A DNA stretch of 64,000 bases from positions 124,001 to 188,000 of the forward strand of contig JACPUV010000021.1 of the NCBI GenBank assembly GCA_016192105.1, in the 5' to 3' direction. The DNA comes from Sphingobacteriales bacterium (GTDB lineage Bacteria; Bacteroidota; Bacteroidia; Chitinophagales; Chitinophagaceae). Below, piece after piece: positions 1 through 9,345 of this stretch. The notes below the pieces were generated by a model that was not told the DNA's origin, made no database searches, and saw nothing but the letters and a program-made list of their open reading frames with translations. Position 1 is the first letter of the stretch; each line of letters begins with the position of its first letter. Both the position numbers and the translations under genes were made by a program.

Positions 1-2
1 TT

Positions 3-659
3 CCGTTCCTGCTTTGGGAGAACCTGCAGCTCAGCATCACACAGGCCATCAGTTTGCTGTTGCTGGTAGTGGCAGCCAGTTACTGGCTCATGGAAAAATC
101 AAAGCCGGCCTTCTTTACGGCACTGGCAGCCCTCCTGCTTTTCACGACGGAACGAACGGTTTCCTTTGTACAGGCCTCCCGGCAACAGAAGATCATTGTT
201 TACAATGTTCCGAAAAAAAAGGCCCTGGATCTCATCCGGGGAAGACATGTTGTATTTACCGGCGACAGCGATCTCAGGACAAATGATTTCGCCCGGAACT
301 TTTACCTGCAACCCGCCCGCATCCGGCACCGGGTCTGTGAAACGGACCAACTGGATGGGCTTACCCGGTATGAAAATTATATCCGTTTCGGGGGCCGGAC
401 TATTTTATTAATGGACCAGTCCCTGTCTTTTAGGGCCCTGCCGGGAAGCAGGAAGCCGGTCATTGATCTCCTGGTTTTATCGAAGAACCCTGCCCTCCAT
501 TTAACAGAACTGGCTGCTGCCCTGGACATCAAACAGGTCGTACTGGATGGTTCCGTGCCGGCCTGGAAAGCCTTTTACTGGAAAAAGGATTGTGATTCCC
601 TGCGGATTCCCTGGCATGATGTATCTGCCAAAGGCGCTTTTGTGATGACCCTGAATTAA
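3..659 (+). CDS. ComEC/Rec2-like protein, C-terminal part (cut by window edge)
   Basis: The frame is open to the window start, so the N-terminus is missing; 218 codons remain. It begins in a hydrophobic stretch (LLLLVVAASYW, then a second hydrophobic run ALAALLLF). A soluble region follows with the pattern IIVYNVPK...GRHVVFTGDSDL and later GRTILLMD. This matches my recollection of the region after the competence membrane domain in Bacteroidota ComEC/Rec2 proteins, which carry DNA across the inner membrane. No HxHxDH metallo-beta-lactamase motif is visible. The purH promoter lies inside its last codons. Family assignment is fairly good; function in natural transformation is inferred. Confidence 0.7.
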   Translation, partial: PFLLWENLQLSITQAISLLLLVVAASYWLMEKSKPAFFTALAALLLFTTERTVSFVQASRQQKIIVYNVPKKKALDLIRGRHVVFTGDSDLRTNDFARNFYLQPARIRHRVCETDQLDGLTRYENYIRFGGRTILLMDQSLSFRALPGSRKPVIDLLVLSKNPALHLTELAAALDIKQVVLDGSVPAWKAFYWKKDCDSLRIPWHDVSAKGAFVMTLN

Positions 660-669
660 GTTAATTTTG
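637..669 (+). promoter_or_regulatory. Promoter of purH
   Basis: A Bacteroidota-type promoter: TTTTG at 638-642, a 19-nt spacer, then TAATTTTG at 662-669, a perfect TAnnTTTG box. It overlaps the end of the upstream ComEC-like gene and leaves a leader of roughly 30 nt before the purH ATG. Confidence 0.65.
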
Positions 670-707
670 CCCCCTCTTACGATCGCCTGCCTTCAACCCT
701 CATTTTT

Positions 708-2219
708 ATGAACAAAAAGATTCAATCAGCCTTAATTTCTGTTTTTTACAAAGACGGACTCGAAAACATTGTACAGGAGCTTGCCCGCCTGGGTGTGACC
801 ATCTATTCTACCGGGGGCACTCAAAACTTTATTGAGAAACTGGGTATAAATGTAGTTCCGGTAGAAAACCTGACCAGTTATCCCTCCATTCTCGGGGGGC
901 GCGTGAAGACCCTGCATCCTTCGGTATTTGGCGGTATCCTGGGCAAACGGGATGACGCAACCCACCTGCAGGAAATGAAACAGTACAATATCCCGGAGAT
1001 TGACCTGGTGATCGTGGACCTGTACCCCTTTGAGGAAACCGTGGCCAGTACCACCGATGAAAAAGCCATCATTGAAAAAATTGATATCGGCGGGCCCTCC
1101 ATGATCCGTGGAGCAGCCAAGAATTTCAGGGATGTGGTGGTGATTGCCGCCAGGAAAGACTATGCCACCCTGGAAGCTATGCTAAAAAAGCAGCAGGGTG
1201 AAACCAGCCTTGAACAACGGAGAAATTTTGCTGCAAAAGCCTTTGAAACAGTAGCCCATTACGAAGTGGCCATCGCAAAATATTTCAGCAGCAGCGATAC
1301 CGGGTATTTCCTGGAATCCGTTCCGGGTCCCAAAATCATGCGCTATGGCGAAAATCCGCACCAGTCTGCTGTGTTTTACGGCGACCTGGGACAATTGTTT
1401 GACCAGCTCAATGGAAAGGAATTATCCTATAACAATATTGTGGATACCGATGCGGCCCTGCAGCTGATCCGCGAGTTCACAGACACCACGTTTGCCATCA
1501 TCAAGCATACCAATGTATGTGGTGTGGCGCAAAGGGACACGGTGAAAGAAAGCTGGGATGCGGCACTGGCCGGAGACCCGGAAAGCGCTTTTGGCGGGGT
1601 ACTGGTTTGCAATGGCGCCATCGATAAGGCCACTGCGGAAGCCATCAATGAGATCTTCTTCGAAGTGCTGATCGCCCCGGCCTATGAAGCGGATGCCCTG
1701 GCTGTGCTGAAATCAAAAAAGAACCGGATCCTCTTGCAGTTAAAAGCGCAGCCACAGCGGAAAATACAGTATAAATCCATGCTCAACGGGGTGCTGGTAC
1801 AGGATAACGATAAAGGTAATTACGCCGAATGGACCGAAACCGTGAAAAGAAAAGAGACCCCTGCAGAAAAAGAGGACCTGCTTTTTGCCAACCTGGTATG
1901 CAAACATTTAAAATCAAATGCCATCGCCCTCGTTAAAAACAAGCAGTTGGTCGGTAAAGGCTGTGGCCAGACCAGCCGGGTCGATTCATTGCGGCAGGCC
2001 CTGGATAAAGCCCGGCAGTTTAAATTTGACCTGCACGGGGCGGTGATGGCTAGCGATGCTTTTTTCCCTTTCGACGACTGTGTGCGGCTGGGGCATGAAG
2101 CGGGAATCACGGCCTTTATCCAACCCGGCGGTTCCATCCGGGACAACGACTCGGTTGAATATTGCAAAACGCATGACCTGTCCATGATCATGACGGGTAT
2201 GCGGCACTTTAAACATTAA
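708..2219 (+). CDS. purH: Bifunctional AICAR formyltransferase / IMP cyclohydrolase
   Basis: Catalyses the last two steps of de novo purine synthesis: formylation of AICAR from 10-formyl-THF and ring closure to IMP in the cytosol. The 503-residue length fits the family. The N-terminal MGS-like cyclohydrolase domain shows GGRVKTLHP and GGPSMIRGAAKN; the transformylase half carries K266-H267-T-N-x-C-G-V-A. The usual Pro after that Asn is Val here, while the catalytic Lys-His pair is kept. The C-terminal GGSIRDND is typical. It has its own promoter and is monocistronic. Confidence 0.97.
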   Translation: MNKKIQSALISVFYKDGLENIVQELARLGVTIYSTGGTQNFIEKLGINVVPVENLTSYPSILGGRVKTLHPSVFGGILGKRDDATHLQEMKQYNIPEIDLVIVDLYPFEETVASTTDEKAIIEKIDIGGPSMIRGAAKNFRDVVVIAARKDYATLEAMLKKQQGETSLEQRRNFAAKAFETVAHYEVAIAKYFSSSDTGYFLESVPGPKIMRYGENPHQSAVFYGDLGQLFDQLNGKELSYNNIVDTDAALQLIREFTDTTFAIIKHTNVCGVAQRDTVKESWDAALAGDPESAFGGVLVCNGAIDKATAEAINEIFFEVLIAPAYEADALAVLKSKKNRILLQLKAQPQRKIQYKSMLNGVLVQDNDKGNYAEWTETVKRKETPAEKEDLLFANLVCKHLKSNAIALVKNKQLVGKGCGQTSRVDSLRQALDKARQFKFDLHGAVMASDAFFPFDDCVRLGHEAGITAFIQPGGSIRDNDSVEYCKTHDLSMIMTGMRHFKH

Positions 2220-2274
2220 TACAGAAGAGCTGTACTGAAACCTCATTGCGGCATTTCAATTGATACTGGTTAAA

Positions 2275-2294
2275 TTCATCTTCGAAAAGATGAA
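2275..2294 (+). other. Small hairpin before the EamA gene
   Basis: TTCATCTT, a 4-nt loop CGAA, then AAGATGAA: a perfect 8-bp stem ending 6 nt before the ATG at 2301. No T-tract follows. It may shape the 5' end of the mRNA or may be incidental. Confidence 0.35.
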
Positions 2295-2300
2295 ATGTGA

Positions 2301-3359
2301 ATGAATCTATTTGACTTCCATAAAACCATTGTTCAGTCCTCTGCCGATTCAATAAAGAAACTGGCGGTATTCAACCCGCTTACCATTCACAAAAAAGGTA
2401 CGCGGGCAAAGGCATTGTTTGCCCTTGCCCTGGTTTGTGTGTTATGGGGCACCACCTGGATCGCTTCCAAACAGGGTGTACGCCATATGCCGGCCCTGCA
2501 ATTGGCCGGTATGCGCCAGTTGATCGCGGGCCTGATCTATGTCGGTTTTTTTCTGTTCAGGGGCGCCCCGCTTCCCAAAGGAAAAGAATGGATCCCGGTG
2601 CTTGTCCTGAGTTTCCTGAATTTTATCATGAGCAACGGGCTCAGTACCTGGGGTGTAAAATATATTTCCGCGGGACTGGGTGCCATCATGGGCGCGATCT
2701 TCCCGCTCTGGCTTGTGGTGATTGGCCTTTTTGCTTCCAAAGAAAAAATTCCGCAGAAAGCGATCCTCGGCCTGTTGCTTGGGTTTGCCGGTGTATGTGT
2801 AATTTTTTATGATCACCTGCATGATTTCCTGAACGCGGATTTCAGGTTTGGCATTATCCTTTCCCTGATCGCTACCTGGACCTGGGCCTTTGCCACAATC
2901 TATACCAAGAAACAGGCAGCCAGTTTCAATCCCTATTTCAGCCTGGGACTCCAGATGGTCATTTCCGGTTTGTTTTTGCTGGTATTTACAAAAACAGGCA
3001 GCCTGATTATGATCACCGACACGGAACACAGCACCCGGCCATTAATAGAATTCGTTTCTTTTGCCCAAATACCCTGGCAATCCTGGGTGGCCATTACCTA
3101 CCTGGTCCTCTTCGGATCGATCCTGGCATTTGTCTGTTACCTCTATGCGCTGCAAAATTTACCAACCGAACAGGCTTCCATTTATGCCTATATCAACCCG
3201 ATCGTGGCTGTTTTATTCGGATGGATGTTATTTGACGAAAGGATCACGATCTATATCACGATCGGTGGTATGGTAACCCTGCTGGGTGTGTACCTGGTCA
3301 ATAAAGCATTTAAAGCAGCCGTACCCCCGCCGGAGCAGCCGGAAACAGAAGGGGTCTGA
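2301..3359 (+). CDS. EamA/DMT-family transporter
   Basis: A 352-residue inner-membrane protein with about ten hydrophobic segments arranged as two EamA repeats. The first starts ALFALALVCVLWGTTW, the pattern that opens many DMT exporters, and the second starts near residue 180 (IILSLIATWTWAFATIYTKKQ). The segment QASIYAYINPIVAVLFGWMLF near the end is the family's best-conserved region. About 43 polar residues precede helix 1, longer than usual, but I see no better start. Substrate is unknown; relatives export amino acids or metabolites. It converges with the next gene. Confidence 0.85.
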   Translation: MNLFDFHKTIVQSSADSIKKLAVFNPLTIHKKGTRAKALFALALVCVLWGTTWIASKQGVRHMPALQLAGMRQLIAGLIYVGFFLFRGAPLPKGKEWIPVLVLSFLNFIMSNGLSTWGVKYISAGLGAIMGAIFPLWLVVIGLFASKEKIPQKAILGLLLGFAGVCVIFYDHLHDFLNADFRFGIILSLIATWTWAFATIYTKKQAASFNPYFSLGLQMVISGLFLLVFTKTGSLIMITDTEHSTRPLIEFVSFAQIPWQSWVAITYLVLFGSILAFVCYLYALQNLPTEQASIYAYINPIVAVLFGWMLFDERITIYITIGGMVTLLGVYLVNKAFKAAVPPPEQPETEGV

Positions 3360-3390
3360 TACAGCAAGAACGGCCCCGGGCCATAGTTCA

Positions 3391-4689
3391 TCAGCAGTGC
3401 TGATCCAGGAATTCCAGGTAAACCTCCCTCCATCCCTTAAACCGTTCATCCGTCCCCAAAAAAGTATTGTGCCAGATGGAAATGAATAAGCCATTCACGT
3501 TTTTCACTTCAGCATAATACTGTTTCATTTCCGCCAGGGCCTGCTGTGCTGAGTACTGCTGTTCGTAAAATGAATTGGCATCCATATAACAAAACGGGTA
3601 AAGCAGGAGGCCGGTAGCGGTTTCGTTTTCCAGGTCGTACCAATAGAATGGTACAGATACCGAGGCCCTGAACCCGTTGATACTCCCATACCCCATCGAG
3701 AAATCCTCCTTTATACCGTTTGCGATCAGCCGGCGAAAGGTTCCCGGTACATGGAACCGGATAAAATGTTGCCGGGAAGATGCGACCCTGATCCCCGCTG
3801 CCTGTTCAAGCCTTTCTTTCTCTCTGCGCAATAGGGCAGGATCATCCCCGCTTTGCCAGGAAGGATGCAGCCCCACTTCATATTTATCCGCATGCCGCCG
3901 GATCAGGGCACTGACCACTGCTTTCCCCGGCAGGATATTCCTGTCATAGGAAGCATTTTTTTCGGCCACCAGGAAAAAATAACGCGGTTCCAGTTTATAC
4001 TTTTCATGTACATCATCCATCCAGTCATAGGAGTTGAATGGATCGGGTTCCTGGTTCATCCGCACTTTATGCCGTTGCCGGAGCCGGGCCCGGTTTCCTT
4101 TCAGGAGATCTTTCAGGGCAGCGCCGGTATTCCGTATCCAGCCCTTGTGCTTAAAAGAAAAGGCTTCATCAATATCATACGTGGGGAGAAAATGGAATAC
4201 ATTGTTCCCGGAACTGAACAATGGGAATTTAAGGCTAAGCATCGCTGAGAAATCCTTTAGCCAGTAGTGGATCAGGGGAATACCAAGAAATCCTTCTTTA
4301 AAAGCCAGCGATTCCGTATGGGCAAACCGGCCATACAGGTCTTTCTTATGCGGCAGGTACTCTTCATACCGGCTGAGCAGGTAAAAGACGGCAGCCAGGA
4401 TATCAAACGGATAATCACCTCCTGTTTTAAAAAATGCCTTGTACCCGTTTGTTTCGAAACAGGTTATTGGTTGCGGCCGGATCCCCTGCTCAAATAAGAG
4501 CGAAGAGGGAGGCAGCCAGCATTCATCCGCTGTAATTTTTTTGTCGCTGTAATTGATCCGGGCGCCGGGGTAGGCAGAAAATTCAGCCTGATTGCATGTA
4601 AGTTTTACGGGTATCCCCCTGAGTTGGGTGCCCAAAAATGCAGCCACGTATTCCAGGCGGGCCGTAATGGTATGAGCGAAAAGGATCAC
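3391..4689 (-). CDS. Polysaccharide deacetylase-like protein
   Basis: 432 residues with no signal peptide. The first ~165 residues form a domain seen in Bacteroidota deacetylase relatives. From FLPTYDIDEAF (T170-YDIDEA) the sequence resembles a NodB fold, with TYDID at the place of the catalytic TFDDG, a conserved VGLHPS (H275), and a late FISIWHN. Such proteins are annotated as polysaccharide deacetylases but few have been tested, so activity is uncertain. The start is GTG; TAACTTCG, a near-consensus -7 box, lies only 4 nt upstream. Substrate is not predictable from context. Confidence 0.7.
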   Translation of the reverse strand: MILFAHTITARLEYVAAFLGTQLRGIPVKLTCNQAEFSAYPGARINYSDKKITADECWLPPSSLLFEQGIRPQPITCFETNGYKAFFKTGGDYPFDILAAVFYLLSRYEEYLPHKKDLYGRFAHTESLAFKEGFLGIPLIHYWLKDFSAMLSLKFPLFSSGNNVFHFLPTYDIDEAFSFKHKGWIRNTGAALKDLLKGNRARLRQRHKVRMNQEPDPFNSYDWMDDVHEKYKLEPRYFFLVAEKNASYDRNILPGKAVVSALIRRHADKYEVGLHPSWQSGDDPALLRREKERLEQAAGIRVASSRQHFIRFHVPGTFRRLIANGIKEDFSMGYGSINGFRASVSVPFYWYDLENETATGLLLYPFCYMDANSFYEQQYSAQQALAEMKQYYAEVKNVNGLFISIWHNTFLGTDERFKGWREVYLEFLDQHC

Positions 4690-4702
4690 AGGCCGAAGTT
4701 AA

Positions 4703-6082
4703 CTATCGGTTACCGTATTTCTCTTTCCACAGCTGGTTAAAGGATTTATGAGGAAATTCCAGGGTAGCACGGTGTTCCTTCCACCCGGTGAGCAGGCTGT
4801 TCACCACCCAGGTCTTGGTGCGGCCATTGGCTCTATTCATCCAGGATCTCCGCAGCATGGCCTGCTTCCACATTTTCCAGGCAATTTTTTCCGTAAATGT
4901 ATTATGTCCATCCACCACGGCTTCGTGCCGGTTTTCCAGCAACAGTTCATGCAGGTTGATTTTCACCGCGCATACTTCGGTACAGTTGCCACAGAGGGAG
5001 GACGCATAACTCAGGTGTTTCCATTCTCCCAATCCCTGCAGGTGCGGGGTAATCACCGAACCGATCGGTCCGCTGTAAGGAGCGCCGTATGCATGGCCCC
5101 CGATATTTTTATAGACAGGACAGGCGTTCAGGCAGGCCCCGCAGCGGATACAGTACAGGCTCTCCCTCATTTTTTCATTAGCAAGGATATTGGTCCGGCC
5201 ATTATCGAGTAAGATCACATACATATCTTCCGGCCCGTCTGTTTCGTGCGGCTGACGCGGACCGGTAATAACGGAATTATATACGGTAATCTTCTGGCCG
5301 GTTCCGAAGGTGGAAAGCAGGGGCCAGAACAGTCCCAGGTCCTGCAGGGAGGGGATCACTTTTTCAATCCCCGCGATCACAATATGGGTTTTGGGCATGG
5401 AGCAACTCAGGCGCCCGTTCCCTTCGTTCTCGGTCAGTGCAATCCCGCCGATATCCGCAACAATAAAATTGGCCCCGGTTACCCCTACTTCCGCCTGCAC
5501 ATATTTTTCCCGCAGTACTTTCCGGGCGGTCAGTGTCAGTTGCTCAGGTGTTGCCCTGGGATCGGTGCCCAGTTTATTGGAAAAAAGCCGGGCCACATCT
5601 TCCTTGCTTTTGTGCATGGCCGGGGTAACGATATGATAGGGCGGTTCGCCATCCAGTTGCTGAATATATTCGCCAAGGTCTGTTTCCACGCTTTCGATCC
5701 CGTTCTTCTCCAGGAACTCATTCAGGTGAATTTCTTCGGTCACCATGCTCTTGCTCTTTACAAGGGTGCGGCAGTTTTTTTCTTCACAGATTTTTTTTAC
5801 AGCTTCCAGCGCCTGTGCGGCATCCTCTGCCCAGATCACTTTGGCGCCCCGTTTGGTGATCGCTGATTCAAAGTCTTCCAGTTGTTTATCGAGTGAAGCA
5901 ATGGCCTTCCACTTCAGGTTCTTGGCACGTTCGCGGGCAAGGTGGAGTTCACTGAACTGCTGTTTTCCCTGCGGCACCACGGCATTGTACTTGCCGATAT
6001 TAAAATTGATCTTGCGCCGGTGGTCACGGTCCGCCGCCCGGATGGTGCTTTTGGCAATAAAATCAGCATAGGTTTCTTTCAC
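4703..6082 (-). CDS. lutB: LutB-type iron-sulfur protein (lactate utilisation)
   Basis: 459 residues. The N-terminal two thirds is a LUD domain. The C-terminal part has two ferredoxin-like cysteine clusters: C311-x2-C314-x2-C317-x3-C321-P, and C364-x2-C367-x3-C371. This architecture is that of LutB/YkgF, the electron-transfer subunit of the LutABC L-lactate oxidation complex. The start is GTG, 17 nt after the stop of the upstream DUF3109 gene, so the two probably form one transcript. lutA and lutC are not in this window. Confidence 0.88.
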   Translation of the reverse strand: MKETYADFIAKSTIRAADRDHRRKINFNIGKYNAVVPQGKQQFSELHLARERAKNLKWKAIASLDKQLEDFESAITKRGAKVIWAEDAAQALEAVKKICEEKNCRTLVKSKSMVTEEIHLNEFLEKNGIESVETDLGEYIQQLDGEPPYHIVTPAMHKSKEDVARLFSNKLGTDPRATPEQLTLTARKVLREKYVQAEVGVTGANFIVADIGGIALTENEGNGRLSCSMPKTHIVIAGIEKVIPSLQDLGLFWPLLSTFGTGQKITVYNSVITGPRQPHETDGPEDMYVILLDNGRTNILANEKMRESLYCIRCGACLNACPVYKNIGGHAYGAPYSGPIGSVITPHLQGLGEWKHLSYASSLCGNCTEVCAVKINLHELLLENRHEAVVDGHNTFTEKIAWKMWKQAMLRRSWMNRANGRTKTWVVNSLLTGWKEHRATLEFPHKSFNQLWKEKYGNR

Positions 6083-6099
6083 AGTGCGGCTGTTATTTA

Positions 6100-6702
6100 T
6101 TACTCTTTAAAATCAATTTCCTCCCATTCCCCCTTCGCGATGCTGTCAAGGGCCTTGTAGAAATCTTCCCCGTATTTCCGGATCAGCGGTTCTTTGAGGA
6201 ATTGGTAAACCGGTACTTTTAATGATTCCCCCAGTGCACACCCCGGTTTGCATAATTGCTCCCGGGGTTCATAGTTTACTCTTTCATAATCCCCGTTCTT
6301 TCCTTTTTTGGCTATGATCGGGTATAAATGGCAACTGATCGGTTTCTTCCAGTTGATCAGCCCATCCCGGTACGCCTGTTCAAAAGCACATTTGATGATC
6401 CGGTTTTCATCCCGGAAAGCAAACACGCAGATGCCTTTATTACTGCCGATGGTATTGGTCACCCAGCCAAATTCATTGTCCATGGCGAAGAGACCGGTCA
6501 GATCGATCTCCTTCAGCGCTTCCGGCGGGAGCAGGTGTTTTACTTTTTCAAACACTTCCCGGATAACCTGCATCTCTTCTTCTTCTACCGGGGCGCCGGC
6601 ATCCCCTTCCTCACAGCAACCCCCTTTGCATTTGTTCAGGTCACAGACAAATTGTTTGTCCACCACGTCCTCGCTGATCAGTATATTGTCAATAACTATC
6701 AA
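6100..6702 (-). CDS. DUF3109 family Cys-rich protein
   Basis: 200 residues matching the DUF3109/YkgJ-like group of presumed metal- or cluster-binding proteins. Visible cysteines are CDLNKCKGGCC near residue 20, GICVF, IIKCAFE, SCHLYPI and QLCKPGC. No membrane segment or signal. The start is TTG (MIVIDNILI); TACCTTTG on the same strand at 6716-6723 implies a transcript start about 8 nt before it, which supports this codon. First gene of a probable two-gene operon with lutB. Molecular role unknown; a redox or cluster function is a guess from context. Confidence 0.75.
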   Translation of the reverse strand: MIVIDNILISEDVVDKQFVCDLNKCKGGCCEEGDAGAPVEEEEMQVIREVFEKVKHLLPPEALKEIDLTGLFAMDNEFGWVTNTIGSNKGICVFAFRDENRIIKCAFEQAYRDGLINWKKPISCHLYPIIAKKGKNGDYERVNYEPREQLCKPGCALGESLKVPVYQFLKEPLIRKYGEDFYKALDSIAKGEWEEIDFKE

Positions 6703-6715
6703 GTGATTTTTTTTA

Positions 6716-6723
6716 CAAAGGTA
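6716..6723 (-). promoter_or_regulatory. -7 box of the DUF3109-lutB operon
   Basis: TACCTTTG on the minus strand (perfect TAnnTTTG). The predicted start of transcription is within about 10 nt of the TTG start codon at 6702, and this decides the start. Confidence 0.55.
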
Positions 6724-6760
6724 CGCATATTGCGGGTGTTCCCGCCAGCCGGGGGATGGC

Positions 6761-7363
6761 TCATCTCCACTTCAAGGTATTAATCAGGTGCCGCAGGTCC
6801 TGTTTCAGGAAATCATTTACAATACCCAGCGAATCGGCATTGGGCGCCGCATTAAAATAAAGCGCTCCCCGCAGGAAATGCCGGACCGAATCGGTAAGGA
6901 AAAACTGGTTGGCTGTGGCGGTATTTCCCCCGAGTGAGAAATAAATACCCTCCACCCCATTGGGTGTTTGCACCAGGCTGTCATTGATACCGGTTGATAC
7001 ATCCACATGCTGTTTATAGGCCATCTTGAATCCATCCCTGACCAGGGAATCAAAAACATTTGCCGCATTGATGGGTTTATAACTGATATGGATCCGGCCA
7101 TTAAAACGGGGAATATCGACATTGATCCACCAGTCGCCCGCCTTGTCTTCAAAGAAAGTGGTATCCCTGATCACCTGGGCATAAACGGGGTATTCGAAAG
7201 TGTACGGGTAGCCGGGCTGGTCAAACAGCTGGTATTTTTTTTCCGGGAAATCAATTTTAAAGTATCCCTTTTTTTTTCCGGCAGCGTAATCACTGTTGCA
7301 GGAAAAAAGTAAAAAAATCAATACGGCTTCTGCCAGGAAAAAATATGTTAAACGGAAACTCAT
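6761..7363 (-). CDS. gldD: Gliding motility lipoprotein GldD
   Basis: 200-residue lipoprotein: a hydrophobic signal ends in LLFSC, with C22 the likely lipidated residue. The mature start, YFKIDFPEKKYQLFDQPGYPYTFEYPVYA, is the recognisable GldD pattern. In Flavobacterium johnsoniae GldD is needed for gliding. It overlaps gldE by 4 nt (ATGA), and gldE-gldD is the usual order, so translation is probably coupled. It ends near the divergently controlled DUF3109 promoter. Confidence 0.9.
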   Translation of the reverse strand: MSFRLTYFFLAEAVLIFLLFSCNSDYAAGKKKGYFKIDFPEKKYQLFDQPGYPYTFEYPVYAQVIRDTTFFEDKAGDWWINVDIPRFNGRIHISYKPINAANVFDSLVRDGFKMAYKQHVDVSTGINDSLVQTPNGVEGIYFSLGGNTATANQFFLTDSVRHFLRGALYFNAAPNADSLGIVNDFLKQDLRHLINTLKWR

Positions 7364-8709
7364 TCAGGCTGTTGTTGCGGTTTGATGGTCACTTTTACTA
7401 ACTGGATGCGGTTATTATCCGCCTGCATGATGGCAAATTCGAAATCCCCGGAAGGGATCACCCAGTCTGCGGTTGGCAGTTCCCCGGCCAGTTCGAGCAC
7501 CAGCCCGGCGAGGGATTCGCTGTCACCCTTGATATGATCAAAGGTATTCATCGGGATCTTCATGATCCGGCACATATCATGGATCATGATCTTTCCCTCA
7601 AAAATATAATTGTAATCATCCAGTTTATAGCTGTCGCTTTCCTCTTCGTCAAACTCGTCCCGGATATCGCCGATCACTTCTTCGAGGATATCTTCCATGG
7701 TAACGATCCCGCTGGTTCCGCCAAACTCATCCACCACTACGGCAAAGTGGATCCGTTTTTGCTGAAATTCTTTCAGCAGGTCTTCGATCAGTTTGGGTTC
7801 CGGTACAAAATAGGGCTGCCGGATCAGGGAATGCCAGTCAAAATTCCCTGCCTCGTTCAGGTAAGGAATCAGGTCCTTGGTATTCAGTATTCCCACTACT
7901 TCATCCAGGCTGTCTTTATACACAGGCAATCTTGAATAATGAAGTTCCTCGACCCGCCTGATCACATCAGGGAATGCCGCATCGTAACTGATCCCGCTTA
8001 CGTATAACCGGTTCCGCATGATCTGCTTTACCGATATATTTCCAAACTTCACCACTCCCTTCATGATACTCTTCTCCTCAGGGGATGCTTCTTCGTCGCT
8101 TTTGATATCAATGGCGGCATCCAGTTCCTGCATGGTCAGCATCTCACTTTTATCCACTCCTACCCTTTTGCCGATCCCGTCGGCCAGCCTGACGATCGAT
8201 TTACTCAGCCGCCGTAAAAGCAGGTGAAGGCCTTCCACCAGGAAAGACACATCATAGGCAAAGCGCAGGTTGTTCTGGGCAGCCCATACTTTGGGAAGGA
8301 TCCTCCCGATAAACACCAGTACGATCACAATCACCGTCACCTTGATCAGTAATTCCAGTAAAGATCCCAGCCGCGCAAAATTGATCAGTTCAGCGAGCAG
8401 GTAATTGGAAAGTAAAATGATACTGATATTCACGAAAGTGCCCGCGATGAGCAGGGAAGCATATACTTCCTTGGGCTCATCCAGCAGGGTTACGATCCGT
8501 TTGGCCGAGGCATGCTGTTTGGTCTTCAGCATGTTCAGGTCTTTCTTATTCAGGGAGAACAAAGCCACTTCCGCCCCGGAGATGGCGAATGTAATGACCA
8601 GTAAAATAAGCAGGGTGACCCCTAAGAAAGTAGTCCCTTGTATATTCACCGACAGCAGTGAAAAAAGCAGGTGATCAGTAATTGAAATAATGTCCGGATG
8701 AATTTCCAA
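7360..8709 (-). CDS. gldE: Gliding-associated CNNM/CBS protein GldE
   Basis: 449 residues. The N-terminal CNNM/DUF21 membrane domain has about four hydrophobic segments (residues ~25-155). A CBS pair follows (about 210-340, with IVTMEDILEEVIGDI at its end), then a CorC/HlyC transporter-associated domain. The fold is shared with magnesium/cobalt efflux proteins; in Bacteroidota this gene sits directly before gldD and is called gldE. Its exact role is unsettled. It is transcribed from a -7 box about 80 nt upstream. Confidence 0.88.
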   Translation of the reverse strand: MEIHPDIISITDHLLFSLLSVNIQGTTFLGVTLLILLVITFAISGAEVALFSLNKKDLNMLKTKQHASAKRIVTLLDEPKEVYASLLIAGTFVNISIILLSNYLLAELINFARLGSLLELLIKVTVIVIVLVFIGRILPKVWAAQNNLRFAYDVSFLVEGLHLLLRRLSKSIVRLADGIGKRVGVDKSEMLTMQELDAAIDIKSDEEASPEEKSIMKGVVKFGNISVKQIMRNRLYVSGISYDAAFPDVIRRVEELHYSRLPVYKDSLDEVVGILNTKDLIPYLNEAGNFDWHSLIRQPYFVPEPKLIEDLLKEFQQKRIHFAVVVDEFGGTSGIVTMEDILEEVIGDIRDEFDEEESDSYKLDDYNYIFEGKIMIHDMCRIMKIPMNTFDHIKGDSESLAGLVLELAGELPTADWVIPSGDFEFAIMQADNNRIQLVKVTIKPQQQPE

Positions 8710-8790
8710 TGCAATGGGTTTTGTTTACAAACTGCCTGCGGTCTGCAGGGAGAAAAACCGGCAGCATCAGGTGTCCGCCGTTATTAGCGG

Positions 8791-8798
8791 CAAAGGTA
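8791..8798 (-). promoter_or_regulatory. -7 box of gldE-gldD
   Basis: TACCTTTG on the minus strand, perfect TAnnTTTG. It predicts a leader of about 75 nt to the gldE ATG at 8709. I see no clear -33 TTTG. Confidence 0.4.
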
Positions 8799-8817
8799 TT
8801 GTTTTTATGGTTTATGG

Positions 8818-9243
8818 TTAAAAGGGAAGGGGCTCAGAAGGGTCTCCCGGGGGTACCTCATGCCCGCCGTTTCCTTCCGGCGTCCCTGTTTCACCGGGTG
8901 AACCGGAATCCATTTTTTTGTCCAGCATAATGAGGTTATCACCCACCACTTCAGTGGCAAACTTCCGGTTTCCGTCTTTATCATCCCAGCTACGGGTACG
9001 CAGTCTTCCTTCGATATAGACCAGGCTGCTTTTGTGCAGGTATTTCTGTGCCAGTTCGGCCAGCCCCCTCCAGAGTACCACCGTATGCCATTCGGTCTGG
9101 GAGACGAGCTTGCCGGTGCGGTCCTTAAAAGTTTCCGTAGTGGCCAGCGGGAATTTGGCAACCGCGATATTGCCTTCGAGGTGCTGTACATCGGGATCCT
9201 TGCCCAGGTTTCCAATCAGCATGACTCTGTTTACGCCTCTCAT
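8818..9243 (-). CDS. ssb: Single-stranded DNA-binding protein
   Basis: 141 residues when started at the ATG giving MRGVNRVMLIGNLGKDPDV, the usual SSB N-terminus; an upstream in-frame start would add 27 residues unlike the family. The OB fold covers residues 1-105 (TEWHTVVLWRGLAELAQKYL, VYIEGRLRTRSW). The tail is Gly/Pro-rich and ends EPLPF. This keeps the acidic-tip idea, and the terminal Pro-Phe, of the SSB tail that recruits repair proteins. It is one gene after mutY on the same strand. Confidence 0.92.
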   Translation of the reverse strand: MRGVNRVMLIGNLGKDPDVQHLEGNIAVAKFPLATTETFKDRTGKLVSQTEWHTVVLWRGLAELAQKYLHKSSLVYIEGRLRTRSWDDKDGNRKFATEVVGDNLIMLDKKMDSGSPGETGTPEGNGGHEVPPGDPSEPLPF

Positions 9244-9345
9244 ACATTTATTCTTTTGGTTAGAAAATCGTCTAAGGGCTGAAACCGTCTTAAAGTTAAT
9301 TCCTTTTTTCAGCTGAAACAACAAAAAAAGGAGCTGGTGCTGGTT

